Shown one piece after another: positions 1 through 7,693 of a stretch of 22,175 nt of DNA. The position numbers and the translations under genes were made by a program. The DNA comes from a bacterium (GTDB lineage: Bacteria; CAIJMQ01; JAADFP01), in NCBI GenBank assembly GCA_027021085.1, contig JALUVB010000291.1, positions 1 through 22,175 on the forward strand, in the 5' to 3' direction. Numbering within the stretch: the stretch's first letter is position 1; every line of letters begins with the position of its first letter. Under the pieces are notes generated by a model. The model did not search any database. It was not told where the DNA came from and saw nothing but the letters and a program-made list of their open reading frames with translations.

Positions 1-25
1 TATAATTCCTTGACACAGGAAAGGG
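1..25 (+). promoter_or_regulatory. Possible -10 box and ribosome site for moeA
   Basis: A perfect TATAAT lies at positions 1-6 at the very edge of the window, and an AGGAAAGGG ribosome-binding stretch lies at 17-25, just ahead of a GTG at 30. The spacing would place transcription start near 13 and supports GTG as start rather than the ATG at 45, which lies too far from the ribosome site. The -35 region is outside the window, so the promoter is only half visible. Confidence 0.4.
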
Positions 26-29
26 TTAA

Positions 30-1250
30 GTGTTAAATACGGTTATGAAACCCTTTAAAAAACTTTTAAAATTTGAGGAAGCAAGAAAAATAATACTTTC
101 AGAGGTATCACCCATAGAAAGGAAAGAAACAATTCCCTTGATTCAGGCGGAGAGAAGAGTCCTGGCAGAGAATATCATCTCCTCCCGCGATATTCCTCCT
201 TTCTCCCGGGCAAGCATGGATGGCTATGCGGTAAAAGCAGGAGATACCTTTGCTGCTACCCGTACTTCCCCCGTGTGCCTATTCCTGGAGAGAAAGATTT
301 TTGCCGGAGAGGTAGGAGAAGTATACCTGGAAAAGGGTAAATGCATGGAAATTGCCACTGGTGCTCCCATTCCTCCCGGAAGCGATGCAGTGGTAATGGT
401 GGAAAATACACGCAAAAAAGGCAATAAAGTTGCTATCTTAAAGCCTGTCTATCCGGGCGAAAACATTGCGGTGAAAGGTGAGGATATTAAAAAAGATGAA
501 AGAGTCCTTCGTAAGGGAGATTTTCTAATCCCGGCTAAAATAGGTGTAATCGCTGCTTTAGGCATAGACAGGGTTACTGTATATCAGAGCCCCAGGATAC
601 TTCTTATCCCCACAGGTGGCGAAATAGTGCCTCCAGGCAGGGAATTAAAACCCGGGCAGATATATGACATCAATTCTTATACCCTTTCTTCTCTTATCAG
701 GGAGTGTTCTGGAGAAGTCAGGTGTCTTCCCTCTTTGCCTGATGAGGAATCTTCCTTTGAAAAGGTCATCCCGCTGTTTCCAGAGTACGACCTGGTAATT
801 TTTACCGGGGGAAGTTCCGTGGGAGAAAGAGACCTTTTGCCGCGGTTATTCTCTTCCGAAGAGGGGGAAATTATATTCCATGGCATTCAGATAAAACCAG
901 GTAAACCCGTACTATTTGGGAAATTTGCAGGAAAGCCTGTCCTGGGGATACCCGGTTATCCTGCCTCCTGTCTTACGGCAGGCTACCTTTTACTGAAACC
1001 TGTGATAGAAAAAATGGCTCAGCGGAAATTTCACCGGATTAAAATCAGGGTAAAAATGGCAGAGACATACTTTTCTTCCCTGGGAAGGCACCAGTTTCTT
1101 CCTGTAAGGGTAGAAAATAATATTGCTTATACAGTATTTAAAGAATCCGGAGATATCACCAGCCTTTCCCGGGCAGATGGCTACATCCAGATACCGGAAA
1201 ACCAGGAGATAGTGGAAGAGGGCGACGAGGTAGAGGTTACCCTGTGGTAA
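30..1250 (+). CDS. moeA: Molybdopterin molybdenumtransferase MoeA
   Basis: MoeA inserts molybdate into adenylylated molybdopterin in the last step of molybdenum cofactor synthesis in the cytoplasm. The 406-residue length is normal for the family. Visible family signatures are the N-terminal MDGYA region, ATGAPIPPGSDAVVMVEN, the PTGGE segment, TGGSSVGERD in the MoCF/MogA-like domain, KPGKPVLFG, and GIPGYPAS before the C-terminal beta domain. The GTG start at 30 is chosen for its AGGAAAGGG ribosome site; ATG at 45 is the alternative and would remove five residues. No other cofactor gene is present in the window, and the gene ends 2 bp before the convergent leuD stop, so the pair shares no room for a separate terminator. 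Close MoeA paralogues can act with tungsten; the sequence does not decide this. Confidence 0.95.
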   Translation: MLNTVMKPFKKLLKFEEARKIILSEVSPIERKETIPLIQAERRVLAENIISSRDIPPFSRASMDGYAVKAGDTFAATRTSPVCLFLERKIFAGEVGEVYLEKGKCMEIATGAPIPPGSDAVVMVENTRKKGNKVAILKPVYPGENIAVKGEDIKKDERVLRKGDFLIPAKIGVIAALGIDRVTVYQSPRILLIPTGGEIVPPGRELKPGQIYDINSYTLSSLIRECSGEVRCLPSLPDEESSFEKVIPLFPEYDLVIFTGGSSVGERDLLPRLFSSEEGEIIFHGIQIKPGKPVLFGKFAGKPVLGIPGYPASCLTAGYLLLKPVIEKMAQRKFHRIKIRVKMAETYFSSLGRHQFLPVRVENNIAYTVFKESGDITSLSRADGYIQIPENQEIVEEGDEVEVTLW

Positions 1251-1252
1251 TC

Positions 1253-1750
1253 TTACTCTTTATGCCAGGATGTTTTATACCACTCCATTAATCCGCCGGA
1301 AGAAATTATTTGATGGAGAAACCGGGGGAAAGGGTCTACTTGAAAAGTTTTACCCTGGGTAAGATTTTTTATCTCCCCTTTTTCCAAATCAACTTCTAAT
1401 TCATCCCCTTTCGCAGTATTCCTGGAAATATCCTCAGAGATAACTATGGGCAGCCCGACATTTATGGAATTTCGCAAAAATATCCTGGCAAATGAGGAGG
1501 CTATAACCAGTGAGATTCCACAACCCTTAATAGAGAGTGGCGCATGTTCCCGGGAGGAACCACAACCAAAATTCTCGCCTGCCACGATTATGTCTCCTTC
1601 TTTCACCTTGCGGGGAAACTCTGCATCCACTCCCTCCATGCAGTGTGTTCCCAGCTCTTTAACGTCTGTGGTGACCAGGTAGCGGGCAGGGATAATAATA
1701 TCCGTATCTATATTATCTCCGAATTTGTGAACTTTCCCTTTAATTAACAT
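1253..1750 (-). CDS. leuD: 3-isopropylmalate/homoaconitate dehydratase small subunit (LeuD type)
   Basis: This is the swivel-domain small subunit of an aconitase-superfamily hydro-lyase. It works with a [4Fe-4S] large subunit (LeuC or HacA) to isomerise 2-isopropylmalate or a related tricarboxylate. The product has the standard N-terminus (KGKVHKFGDNIDTDIIIPAR), the substrate loop YLVT, and the GENFGCGSSREHAP motif typical of this family. The reading frame is open to a GTG at 1768, but ATG at 1750 matches the usual family start and gives 165 residues. No large-subunit gene is adjacent, so the partner must lie elsewhere. The YLVT loop sits between loops reported for isopropylmalate (YLVY/YLVM-like) and homoaconitate (YLRT-like) enzymes, so the substrate is left open. 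Confidence 0.9.
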   Translation of the reverse strand: MLIKGKVHKFGDNIDTDIIIPARYLVTTDVKELGTHCMEGVDAEFPRKVKEGDIIVAGENFGCGSSREHAPLSIKGCGISLVIASSFARIFLRNSINVGLPIVISEDISRNTAKGDELEVDLEKGEIKNLTQGKTFQVDPFPRFLHQIISSGGLMEWYKTSWHKE

Positions 1751-1844
1751 TGCCCTGAATTTTACCACATTATCCCACGATTCAGCAAAAGTTTTTAATC
1801 CTTTTTCTGTATTATGGATACCCCCATCTATTACTCTTTAAGAG

Positions 1845-2093
1845 TATATAACGCTATGTGCAACTTTTAAGGTTAACTGTCCGGAATGCCCTTCCCGTCC
1901 CGACCCCGATTTATATCGGGGAAGGACAGGAAACCAGGATTACCAACATACCAGGCAACCAATTTACTGTTCACTCTTTCCCCGTCTAAAGTCTAAGGTC
2001 TACAGTCTAAAGTCTACCCTTCTCCCCTCGCTACCCGCTACTCGCTACTAATTATCCGTCATTCAAAAGAAAAGTCGCACATGGCGTTATATA
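1845..2093. mobile_element. MITE-like element with terminal inverted repeats and internal heptamer arrays
   Basis: Positions 1845-1868 and 2070-2093 form 24-bp terminal inverted repeats that match at 22 of 24 positions. Both outer ends begin TATATA, compatible with a TA target duplication. The 249-bp interior encodes no convincing protein. It holds a hairpin at 1904-1921 (CCCCGAT, loop TTAT, ATCGGGG), ACCA-type units around 1931-1965, five exact-period 7-mers of the form GTCTANN at 1984-2018, and three CGCTAC(C/T) 7-mers at 2029-2049. The first ~110 bp recur at 8937-9045. The element sits in the 450-bp gap between leuD and the HAD gene, just upstream of the likely promoter of that operon. Confidence 0.65.
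1904..1921. repeat. Conserved hairpin inside the repeat element
   Basis: CCCCGAT and ATCGGGG enclose a TTAT loop. The copy at 8983-9000 keeps the stem through a T-G wobble while its loop changes to ATAA, so the structure is preserved despite sequence change. It could act as RNA structure or simply be part of the mobile element. Confidence 0.55.
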
Positions 2094-2124
2094 ATATATG
2101 TTTTTCTGGGAGCGGGGTTTTAGG

Positions 2125-2151
2125 TTGAATTTTTATAAGTTTTGCTATAAT
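2125..2151 (+). promoter_or_regulatory. Candidate promoter of the HAD-larA-gnd-pfp operon
   Basis: A perfect TATAAT at 2146-2151 is preceded by TTGAAT at 2125-2130 with a rather short 15-bp spacer. It lies 69 bp upstream of the HAD start codon and just past the repeat element. The same TTTGCTATAAT core appears on the minus strand ahead of the HEAT lipoprotein gene (-10 at 19289-19294), which supports it as a house promoter form. Confidence 0.5.
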
Positions 2152-2219
2152 ATCAGGCATAATTACCCCGGAATTCAATAAGTAAGCGGCAGGGACACTG
2201 TTAAGAAGGAGGAGCGGCA

Positions 2220-3110
2220 ATGACGGAATTAACCCAGGAAAAACTAAAGGAAATGGCGCCTGAAAAGGATTTTTTCATAGGAGTGGATTCAGATGGTTGT
2301 GCTTTTGATACCATGGAGATAAAGCATAAGGAATGCTTTATTCCCAACATTATCAAGCATTGGGAGCTTCAGCCGGTTTCTAAGTATGCAAGGGAAGCGG
2401 CGGAATTTGTCAATCTCTATTCTAAATGGCGCGGTATAAATAGATTCCCTGCCCTTATAATGGTTTTTGACCTTCTCAAGGAGAGGCCTGAGGTGTTGAA
2501 AAGAAATGTTTCTATTCCCGAGGTTAAGTCTCTTAGAGAATGGGTTAAAACCGAGACAAAACTGGGAAATCCTGCTCTTAAGAAAGCAGTGGAAGAAACC
2601 GGTGACCCCATCCTTGAGAAATCCCTGGAATGGAGCGAGGCAGTTAACAGGACAGTGGCAGAGATGGTGAAGGGTATTCCTCCTTTCCCGTTTGTGCGGG
2701 AGTCCCTGGAGAAGGCAGTAGAGTTTGCCGATATAATTGTGGTCTCTGCCACTCCTTCCGAGGCACTCCAGAGGGAATGGAGGGAACACGCTATAGATAA
2801 ATATGTGAGGGCGATTTGTGGCCAGGAGCTGGGTAAAAAAGAGGAGCACATAGGGCTGGCAGCCAGGGGGAAATACAAGCCGGAGCATATGTTGATGATT
2901 GGTGATGCACCGGGGGACATGAAAGCGGCCAAGGCAAACGGAGCCCTCTTTTATCCTATTATTCCCGGGCACGAGGATGAAAGCTGGGAGAGGTTTTTTA
3001 AGGAAGCCATGAAGAAGTTTTTCCAGGGAGAATATGCGGGAAGTTACGAACAGGAGTTGATAGAAGAGTTTGACAGGTATCTGCCCAGCACCCCGCCCTG
3101 GAAATGCTGA
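2220..3110 (+). CDS. HAD-superfamily phosphatase
   Basis: This is a soluble haloacid-dehalogenase-fold phosphohydrolase. Motif I is DSDG, with nucleophile Asp23 and general acid Asp25. Motif II is the Ser of VVSATP near residue 175, motif III a Lys in the KYKPE region, and motif IV GDAPGD at 228-233. The segment between motifs I and II (KHKECFIP and the NLYSK stretch) is a helical cap, longer than in phosphoglycolate phosphatases, which probably recognises a phosphorylated sugar or sugar acid. The start at 2220 has a strong GGAGGAG ribosome site. It is first in a plus-strand operon with a LarA-type epimerase, gnd and pfp, so a phosphorylated sugar-acid substrate is a reasonable inference. Nothing in the sequence names the substrate. 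Confidence 0.85.
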   Translation: MTELTQEKLKEMAPEKDFFIGVDSDGCAFDTMEIKHKECFIPNIIKHWELQPVSKYAREAAEFVNLYSKWRGINRFPALIMVFDLLKERPEVLKRNVSIPEVKSLREWVKTETKLGNPALKKAVEETGDPILEKSLEWSEAVNRTVAEMVKGIPPFPFVRESLEKAVEFADIIVVSATPSEALQREWREHAIDKYVRAICGQELGKKEEHIGLAARGKYKPEHMLMIGDAPGDMKAAKANGALFYPIIPGHEDESWERFFKEAMKKFFQGEYAGSYEQELIEEFDRYLPSTPPWKC

Positions 3111-3113
3111 GGG

Positions 3114-3134
3114 GTAAATAGTAAACGGTAAGCA
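3114..3134. repeat. Short three-unit heptamer tract within the operon
   Basis: GTAAATA, GTAAACG and GTAAGCA follow each other at exact 7-nt spacing starting 4 bp after the HAD stop codon. The same GTAANNN-type units occur at 21502-21530. The tract lies in the 131-bp gap before the LarA-like gene, the only large gap in the operon. Confidence 0.5.
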
Positions 3135-3241
3135 GGATATCTTAGTTCTCTGGTAGAATTTTATATTTGGGGGTTGGTTAAAGCTTGTGATTTTGAGTTC
3201 AGGATTTTGTTCAGCCGGACAGGCTGCCAGGAGGTTAATAA

Positions 3242-4528
3242 ATGCCCTGGTTTTACGAAGAATCTGATTACATAAACAGGGAAAGGAAGCAGAAGCTGGT
3301 GGAGAGAATGCTCTCTGAGGCAAGGGAGAGGTTTTCTTCCAGGCTCAATTCTGTCCTGATTCTTCCTCCTGATATTACCCGCTATCACTCGGGAGCCGGC
3401 GAGCTTACAGAAATGATATATAACCTTCTCCCCTCCGGATGCAGAGTGGATATCTTGCCTGCACTGGGGCAGCACAAGCCGCATACAGACAAAGAGAACA
3501 AGTGGATGTTTGGTTCTATCCCTCCCCGGTGCTTTTATGTGCATGACTGGAAAAAAGGATGTAAAACACTGGGAGAAATCAGCCCAGAATACGTGAGAGA
3601 AGTAACCGGCGGCAAAGCAGATTGGCCCCTGCCTATTGAAATAAACAGAAAAATTGTTGAAGGTAATTACGACCTGATTATCAGCCTGGGGCAGGTTCTG
3701 CCGCACGAGGTTATCGGATTTGCCAACCACAACAAGAATTATTTTGTAGGGCTGGGCAGTAAGGATGCCATCGATGCCTCCCACATGCTGTCAGCTTGTT
3801 GGGGTATTGAGAATACACTGGGACACATAATGACGCCGTTGAGGGAATGTTTTAACCGGGCGGAAAAAGAGTATCTTTCACAGCTTCCCGATGTTTACCT
3901 CCTGGTTGTAATGGGCACGGATAGCGAAAATAACTTTGTTACCAGGGGGATATATGTAGGCGAAGATGTAGAGACTTATCTTATGGCAGCAAAGAAAAGC
4001 AAGGCAGAAAATGTAACAATACTGGAGAAACCCATAAAGAAAATAGTAGCCTACATGGAGGAGACCGAGTTCCGGAGCACCTGGCTGGCCAATAAGGCTA
4101 TTTACAGAACCAGAATGGCAATAGCTGATGGAGGGGAACTCATAGTGATAGCTCCCGGGCTGGAAAGTTTCGGAGAACAGCCGGAAATTGATGTATTAAT
4201 TAGAAAGTACGGATACGTGGGAACCGAAAAAATAATGGAGTTTTACGAAGAAAACCAGGACCTGAGAGCATCAAGGAGTGCTGCTGCTCACCTTATCCAC
4301 GGCTCATCAGAAGGCCGATTTCGCATAGTCTATGCGCCGGGCAAAATGAGTCGGGAGGAAATAGAAGGAGTTAATTTTCAGTATATGGATATTCATGAAG
4401 CTATAAAAAAGTACAACCCCGAAAAGCTTAAAGATGGATGGAACAAGATGCCGGATGGGGAAGAGATTTATTACATAAGTGCTCCTTCCATGGGATTGTG
4501 GGCTTACCAGGGTAAAATCAATGATTAG
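3242..4528 (+). CDS. LarA-superfamily (DUF2088) nickel-pincer racemase/epimerase, possibly sugar-acid epimerase
   Basis: This is a homologue of lactate racemase LarA, which uses a nickel-pincer nucleotide bound covalently to a lysine. Key positions can be placed: DITR at 44-47 matches the LarA DRTR motif, GQHKPHT holds His78 (LarA His108), and His155, Lys165 and His181 reproduce the exact spacing of LarA His174, Lys184 and His200 (10 and 16 residues). The length of 428 is typical. One difference is Ile45 in place of the Arg of DRTR, which in LarA contacts the substrate, so the substrate is probably not lactate. The superfamily is known to include D-gluconate 2-epimerases, and this gene is followed 12 bp later by gnd, favouring a gluconate-type acid. 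No cofactor genes (larB, larC, larE) are present, so maturation would occur in trans. The ribosome site AGGAGG supports ATG 3242. Confidence 0.85.
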   Translation: MPWFYEESDYINRERKQKLVERMLSEARERFSSRLNSVLILPPDITRYHSGAGELTEMIYNLLPSGCRVDILPALGQHKPHTDKENKWMFGSIPPRCFYVHDWKKGCKTLGEISPEYVREVTGGKADWPLPIEINRKIVEGNYDLIISLGQVLPHEVIGFANHNKNYFVGLGSKDAIDASHMLSACWGIENTLGHIMTPLRECFNRAEKEYLSQLPDVYLLVVMGTDSENNFVTRGIYVGEDVETYLMAAKKSKAENVTILEKPIKKIVAYMEETEFRSTWLANKAIYRTRMAIADGGELIVIAPGLESFGEQPEIDVLIRKYGYVGTEKIMEFYEENQDLRASRSAAAHLIHGSSEGRFRIVYAPGKMSREEIEGVNFQYMDIHEAIKKYNPEKLKDGWNKMPDGEEIYYISAPSMGLWAYQGKIND

Positions 4529-4540
4529 GAGGTAAGGAAA

Positions 4541-5950
4541 ATGTGTGATTTAGGGCTTATAGGTGCGGGAGTAATGGGGCAAAACCTTGCACTTAATATC
4601 GAGAGCAGAGGCTATTCTGTGGCAATATTCGATATAGATAGGGAAAAAGTGAGGAGTTTTATAGAAAAGCGTGCCCAGGGCAAGAATATTTCTCCTGCCT
4701 ACTCCTGGGAAGAATTTGTCAGCCTACTTGCCTCCCCTAAAATTGTTTTCCTCATGGTTCCGGCTGGAAAGCCGGTAGATTCAGCTATCAGCACGGTAAA
4801 ATCTTACCTTTCAAAAGGAGACATATTGATAGATGGGGGGAATTCTTTCTTCCGGGATACCATAAGGCGTTTTAAGCAGTTAGAGAGCGAAGGGTTTCAC
4901 TTTGTGGGAATGGGAGTAAGCGGTGGGGAAGAAGGTGCGTTGAAAGGGCCGAGTCTTATGCCTGGAGGTTCTGTGGAAGCCTGGAAACATGTAAAACCAA
5001 TATTTCAATCTATTGCTGCTCTTGCACCGGATGGCACACCCTGCTGTGATTGGATAGGCCCGGATGGTGCAGGGCATTACGTGAAAATGGTGCATAATGG
5101 GATAGAATACGGAGATATGCAGCTTATCTGTGAGGCCTACTACCTCATGCGGAATATACTCGGCTTGAGTGCAAATGAACTGCATACTGTTTTTAAGGAA
5201 TGGAATGAAGGCGAACTCAACTCTTACCTTATAGAGATTACAGCTAACATTTTTAGTAAGAAAGACGAGGAAACGGGAAAACCTATTGTGGATATTATCC
5301 TGGATACGGCAGGCCAGAAAGGGACGGGAAAATGGACCTCCCAGTCTGCCCTGGATCTGGGAATGCCTGCTCCCACCATAGCCGAGGCAGTATTTGCCCG
5401 CTGTGTTTCTGCTTTAAAAGAAGAACGGGTGCATGCCTCAAAGCTTCTTAAAGGCCCTTCCGTTAATTTCAAGGGAGATAAAGAAGCCTTTATCAGGGCT
5501 ATTAAAAATGCTCTATATGCCTCAAAAATATGTGCCTATGCACAGGGTTTTTCTCTCCTGAAAGCTGCAAGTAAAGAGTATGATTGGGATTTGCACCTGG
5601 GAAGAATTGCCCTTCTCTGGAGAGCAGGATGCATCATCAGAGCAAAGTTTTTAGAACATATAAAATCAGCCTTTGAGCGGGATAAAAACCTTCCTAACCT
5701 GTTGCTCGACTCCTATTTCAAGGAAGTGGTAACATGCAACCAGGAGGACTGGAGATGGGTGGTAGCCAAATCTGCGGAGTTTGGCTTGCCTGTACCGGCA
5801 TTTTCTTCCGCGCTTGCCTATTACGATAGTTACCGGGCAGAACGGTTGCCGGCTAATCTTCTCCAGGCACAGCGTGACTACTTCGGTGCTCACACCTACG
5901 AAAGGATTGATAAACCAAGAGGAAGATTTTTCCATACAGAATGGATATAA
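4541..5950 (+). CDS. gnd: 6-phosphogluconate dehydrogenase, decarboxylating (long form)
   Basis: The enzyme oxidises and decarboxylates 6-phosphogluconate to ribulose 5-phosphate in the pentose phosphate pathway. At 469 residues it is the full-length dimeric type, closely resembling E. coli Gnd throughout. Seen are the nucleotide loop GAGVMG (8-13), [21 protein letters not shown], the catalytic [20 protein letters not shown] segment, [14 protein letters not shown], and the C-terminal [13 protein letters not shown] with FHTEW. After the second beta strand the protein reads FDID (30-33) where E. coli has FNRS. Loss of the arginine and gain of acidic residues points to NAD+ rather than NADP+. 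The start has a GAGGTAAGG ribosome site, 12 bp after the LarA-like stop and 12 bp before pfp, so all three are surely cotranscribed. Confidence 0.96.
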   Translation: MCDLGLIGAGVMGQNLALNIESRGYSVAIFDIDREKVRSFIEKRAQGKNISPAYSWEEFVSLLASPKIVFLMVPAGKPVDSAISTVKSYLSKGDILIDGGNSFFRDTIRRFKQLESEGFHFVGMGVSGGEEGALKGPSLMPGGSVEAWKHVKPIFQSIAALAPDGTPCCDWIGPDGAGHYVKMVHNGIEYGDMQLICEAYYLMRNILGLSANELHTVFKEWNEGELNSYLIEITANIFSKKDEETGKPIVDIILDTAGQKGTGKWTSQSALDLGMPAPTIAEAVFARCVSALKEERVHASKLLKGPSVNFKGDKEAFIRAIKNALYASKICAYAQGFSLLKAASKEYDWDLHLGRIALLWRAGCIIRAKFLEHIKSAFERDKNLPNLLLDSYFKEVVTCNQEDWRWVVAKSAEFGLPVPAFSSALAYYDSYRAERLPANLLQAQRDYFGAHTYERIDKPRGRFFHTEWI

Positions 5951-5962
5951 GGAGGAAGAAAA

Positions 5963-7165
5963 ATGAGTAAATTAAAAGGTAATTGCATTATTGCCCAATC
6001 GGGTGGTCCCACTGCAGTTATAAATGCCAGTGTTTGCGGGGTAATCCAGGAAGCCATGAAGCATGCAGAGATAGAGGAAATATATGGTGCAATAAACGGC
6101 ATACTTGGTGTTCTGCACAGAGAGATAATAGACCTGAGAAAAGAGAGCCCCCGGACCATCGAAGGATTAAAGAGCACGCCATCCTCTGCCCTGGGTTCCT
6201 GCAGATACAAACTCAAAGACGAAGATTACGAAGCAGTAATGGAAGCCTTTAAGAAATATAATATACGCTACTTCTTCTATGCAGGTGGAAACGATTCCAT
6301 GGATACGGCAAACCGGGTAAATAAACTGGCAAGTGAAAAAGGCTACGAGCTAAGAGTAATCGGAGTTCCCAAGACTGTGGATAATGATTTGCCTGTAACT
6401 GACCATTGTCCGGGCTACGGGAGTGTGATACGGCATAATGCCATAGCCATACGCGATGCTGGCCGGGATACAGAAGCTATTGGTACTACTGACAAGGTGA
6501 AGATATTCGAAACCATGGGAAGGGACACGGGCTGGATAGCAGCGGGCAGTGCATTGGCAAGAGAAAGGGAGGACGATGCTCCCCACCTTATATATTTGCC
6601 GGAAAGAGCGGTGAATATTGATAAATTCTTGCACGATGTACAAAAAGTTTATGATAGGTTAGGATATGCCCTTATAGCCGTTTCGGAAGGGTTGGTAGGT
6701 GAAGATGGAGAGCCACTATCTGCTTCTGCTACGGGTGTTGACCTGGATGCATTTGGGCATAAGCAGTATGGTGATGTGGGAGGATACCTGGCAGAAGTGG
6801 TGAAGAACAGGCTGAAGCTTAAGGCCCGCTGGGAAAAGCCCGGGACAATCCAGAGGGTGGCCATGGACAGGGCCTCCCGGGTGGACATTGAAGAAGCATA
6901 CCTGGTGGGTAAAACAGCAGTGCAAAAGGCATTGGAAGATAAATCGGGTTTTATGGTAACCCTGGTCAGGGAAAAATGCCAGGAATACAGGATAAGCATG
7001 GGGCTGGTTGAACTGGAAAAAGTGGCTAATAAAAGAAAACCTGTTCCTGCTCAGTTTATTAACGAAGAGGGAAATGATGTTACAGAGGCTTTTCTTTCTT
7101 ACGCTCGCCCTCTTATCGGTGGGCCTCTTCACCCTTACGTCAGGCTAAAAAAAGTGAGGATATAA
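5963..7165 (+). CDS. pfp: PPi-dependent 6-phosphofructokinase
   Basis: This enzyme interconverts fructose 6-phosphate and fructose 1,6-bisphosphate using pyrophosphate, so it works in glycolysis and gluconeogenesis. The 400-residue protein has the family signatures QSGGPTAVINAS, GGNDSMDT (108-115), PKTVDNDLP (136-144) and ETMGRDTGWIAA. The Asp at 111 and Lys at 137 replace the glycines of ATP-dependent enzymes and are the accepted markers of PPi use. Asn110 stands where many relatives have Asp. A GGAGGA ribosome site precedes ATG 5963. It follows gnd by 12 bp and is followed 4 bp later by the STAS gene, making the operon a junction of pentose-phosphate and glycolytic flux. Confidence 0.95.
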   Translation: MSKLKGNCIIAQSGGPTAVINASVCGVIQEAMKHAEIEEIYGAINGILGVLHREIIDLRKESPRTIEGLKSTPSSALGSCRYKLKDEDYEAVMEAFKKYNIRYFFYAGGNDSMDTANRVNKLASEKGYELRVIGVPKTVDNDLPVTDHCPGYGSVIRHNAIAIRDAGRDTEAIGTTDKVKIFETMGRDTGWIAAGSALAREREDDAPHLIYLPERAVNIDKFLHDVQKVYDRLGYALIAVSEGLVGEDGEPLSASATGVDLDAFGHKQYGDVGGYLAEVVKNRLKLKARWEKPGTIQRVAMDRASRVDIEEAYLVGKTAVQKALEDKSGFMVTLVREKCQEYRISMGLVELEKVANKRKPVPAQFINEEGNDVTEAFLSYARPLIGGPLHPYVRLKKVRI

Positions 7166-7169
7166 AAAA

Positions 7170-7646
7170 ATGAAAGAAAGCAAGCTGACCTATCAGGAAT
7201 ACAAGGGAAAAGTAGTGGTAAAGGTTCGGGGCAAAGGGACCTGGGTAGAAGGGAAAACCTTTCTTGATTTCTGCGAGAGGAAATTCAAAGAAGGGAAGGA
7301 AATTTATGTAGACCTCAAAGATTGCCAGATTATTGACAGCACTTTTTTGGGTATAATTGCCAGCCTTGTTTTGAAAAAAAGGCCGCTCTACCTTTTTCAT
7401 CTGGAATCACCTCACGTTCTACGCTCCATAAAAACCCTGGGACTTAGCAGGATATTTCCCCGGGTAGAAGAAAGCGCCGAAGCAAAATTACCGCAAGAGG
7501 TAAAGGAATGGGAAATTCCCCTCCAGGTGGTAAAAGGGAAGGAAGGAAAAGATTTGATTAACCAGGCACACCGTACCCTGGTGGAAGCAGTCCCTGAAAA
7601 CATAGAGAAATTTAAGGATGTGCTCGAACTCCTGGAAAACGAGTAG
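7170..7646 (+). CDS. STAS-domain protein (anti-sigma factor antagonist-like)
   Basis: The N-terminal ~100 residues form a STAS domain: beta strand KVVVKVRG, then VDLKDCQIIDSTFLGIIAS (47-65), matching the core of SpoIIAA/RsbV proteins. In that core the phosphorylatable residue follows DS, so Thr58 is the likely phospho-site. The ~50-residue C-terminal extension (KEGKDLINQAHRTLVEAV) is predicted helical and unlike plain RsbV. No kinase, phosphatase or sigma-factor gene adjoins it; partners, if any, are elsewhere. It starts 4 bp after the pfp stop and is therefore cotranscribed with a metabolic operon, which may mean it reports or modulates that pathway. Function beyond the fold is unknown. Confidence 0.75.
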   Translation: MKESKLTYQEYKGKVVVKVRGKGTWVEGKTFLDFCERKFKEGKEIYVDLKDCQIIDSTFLGIIASLVLKKRPLYLFHLESPHVLRSIKTLGLSRIFPRVEESAEAKLPQEVKEWEIPLQVVKGKEGKDLINQAHRTLVEAVPENIEKFKDVLELLENE

Positions 7647-7693
7647 GGGAAAACCATCGGAAGAATTCCCTGGAGAAGAAGAAAAGCAACAGA

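Noticed and set aside
1984-2049. CRISPR array
   Set aside because: Units are only 7 nt and contiguous, with no 25-40 nt repeat-spacer pattern and no cas genes in the window.
2289-3323. 344-residue minus-strand open frame opposite the HAD gene
   Set aside because: It is an antisense shadow of a gene with clear HAD motifs and shows no family features.
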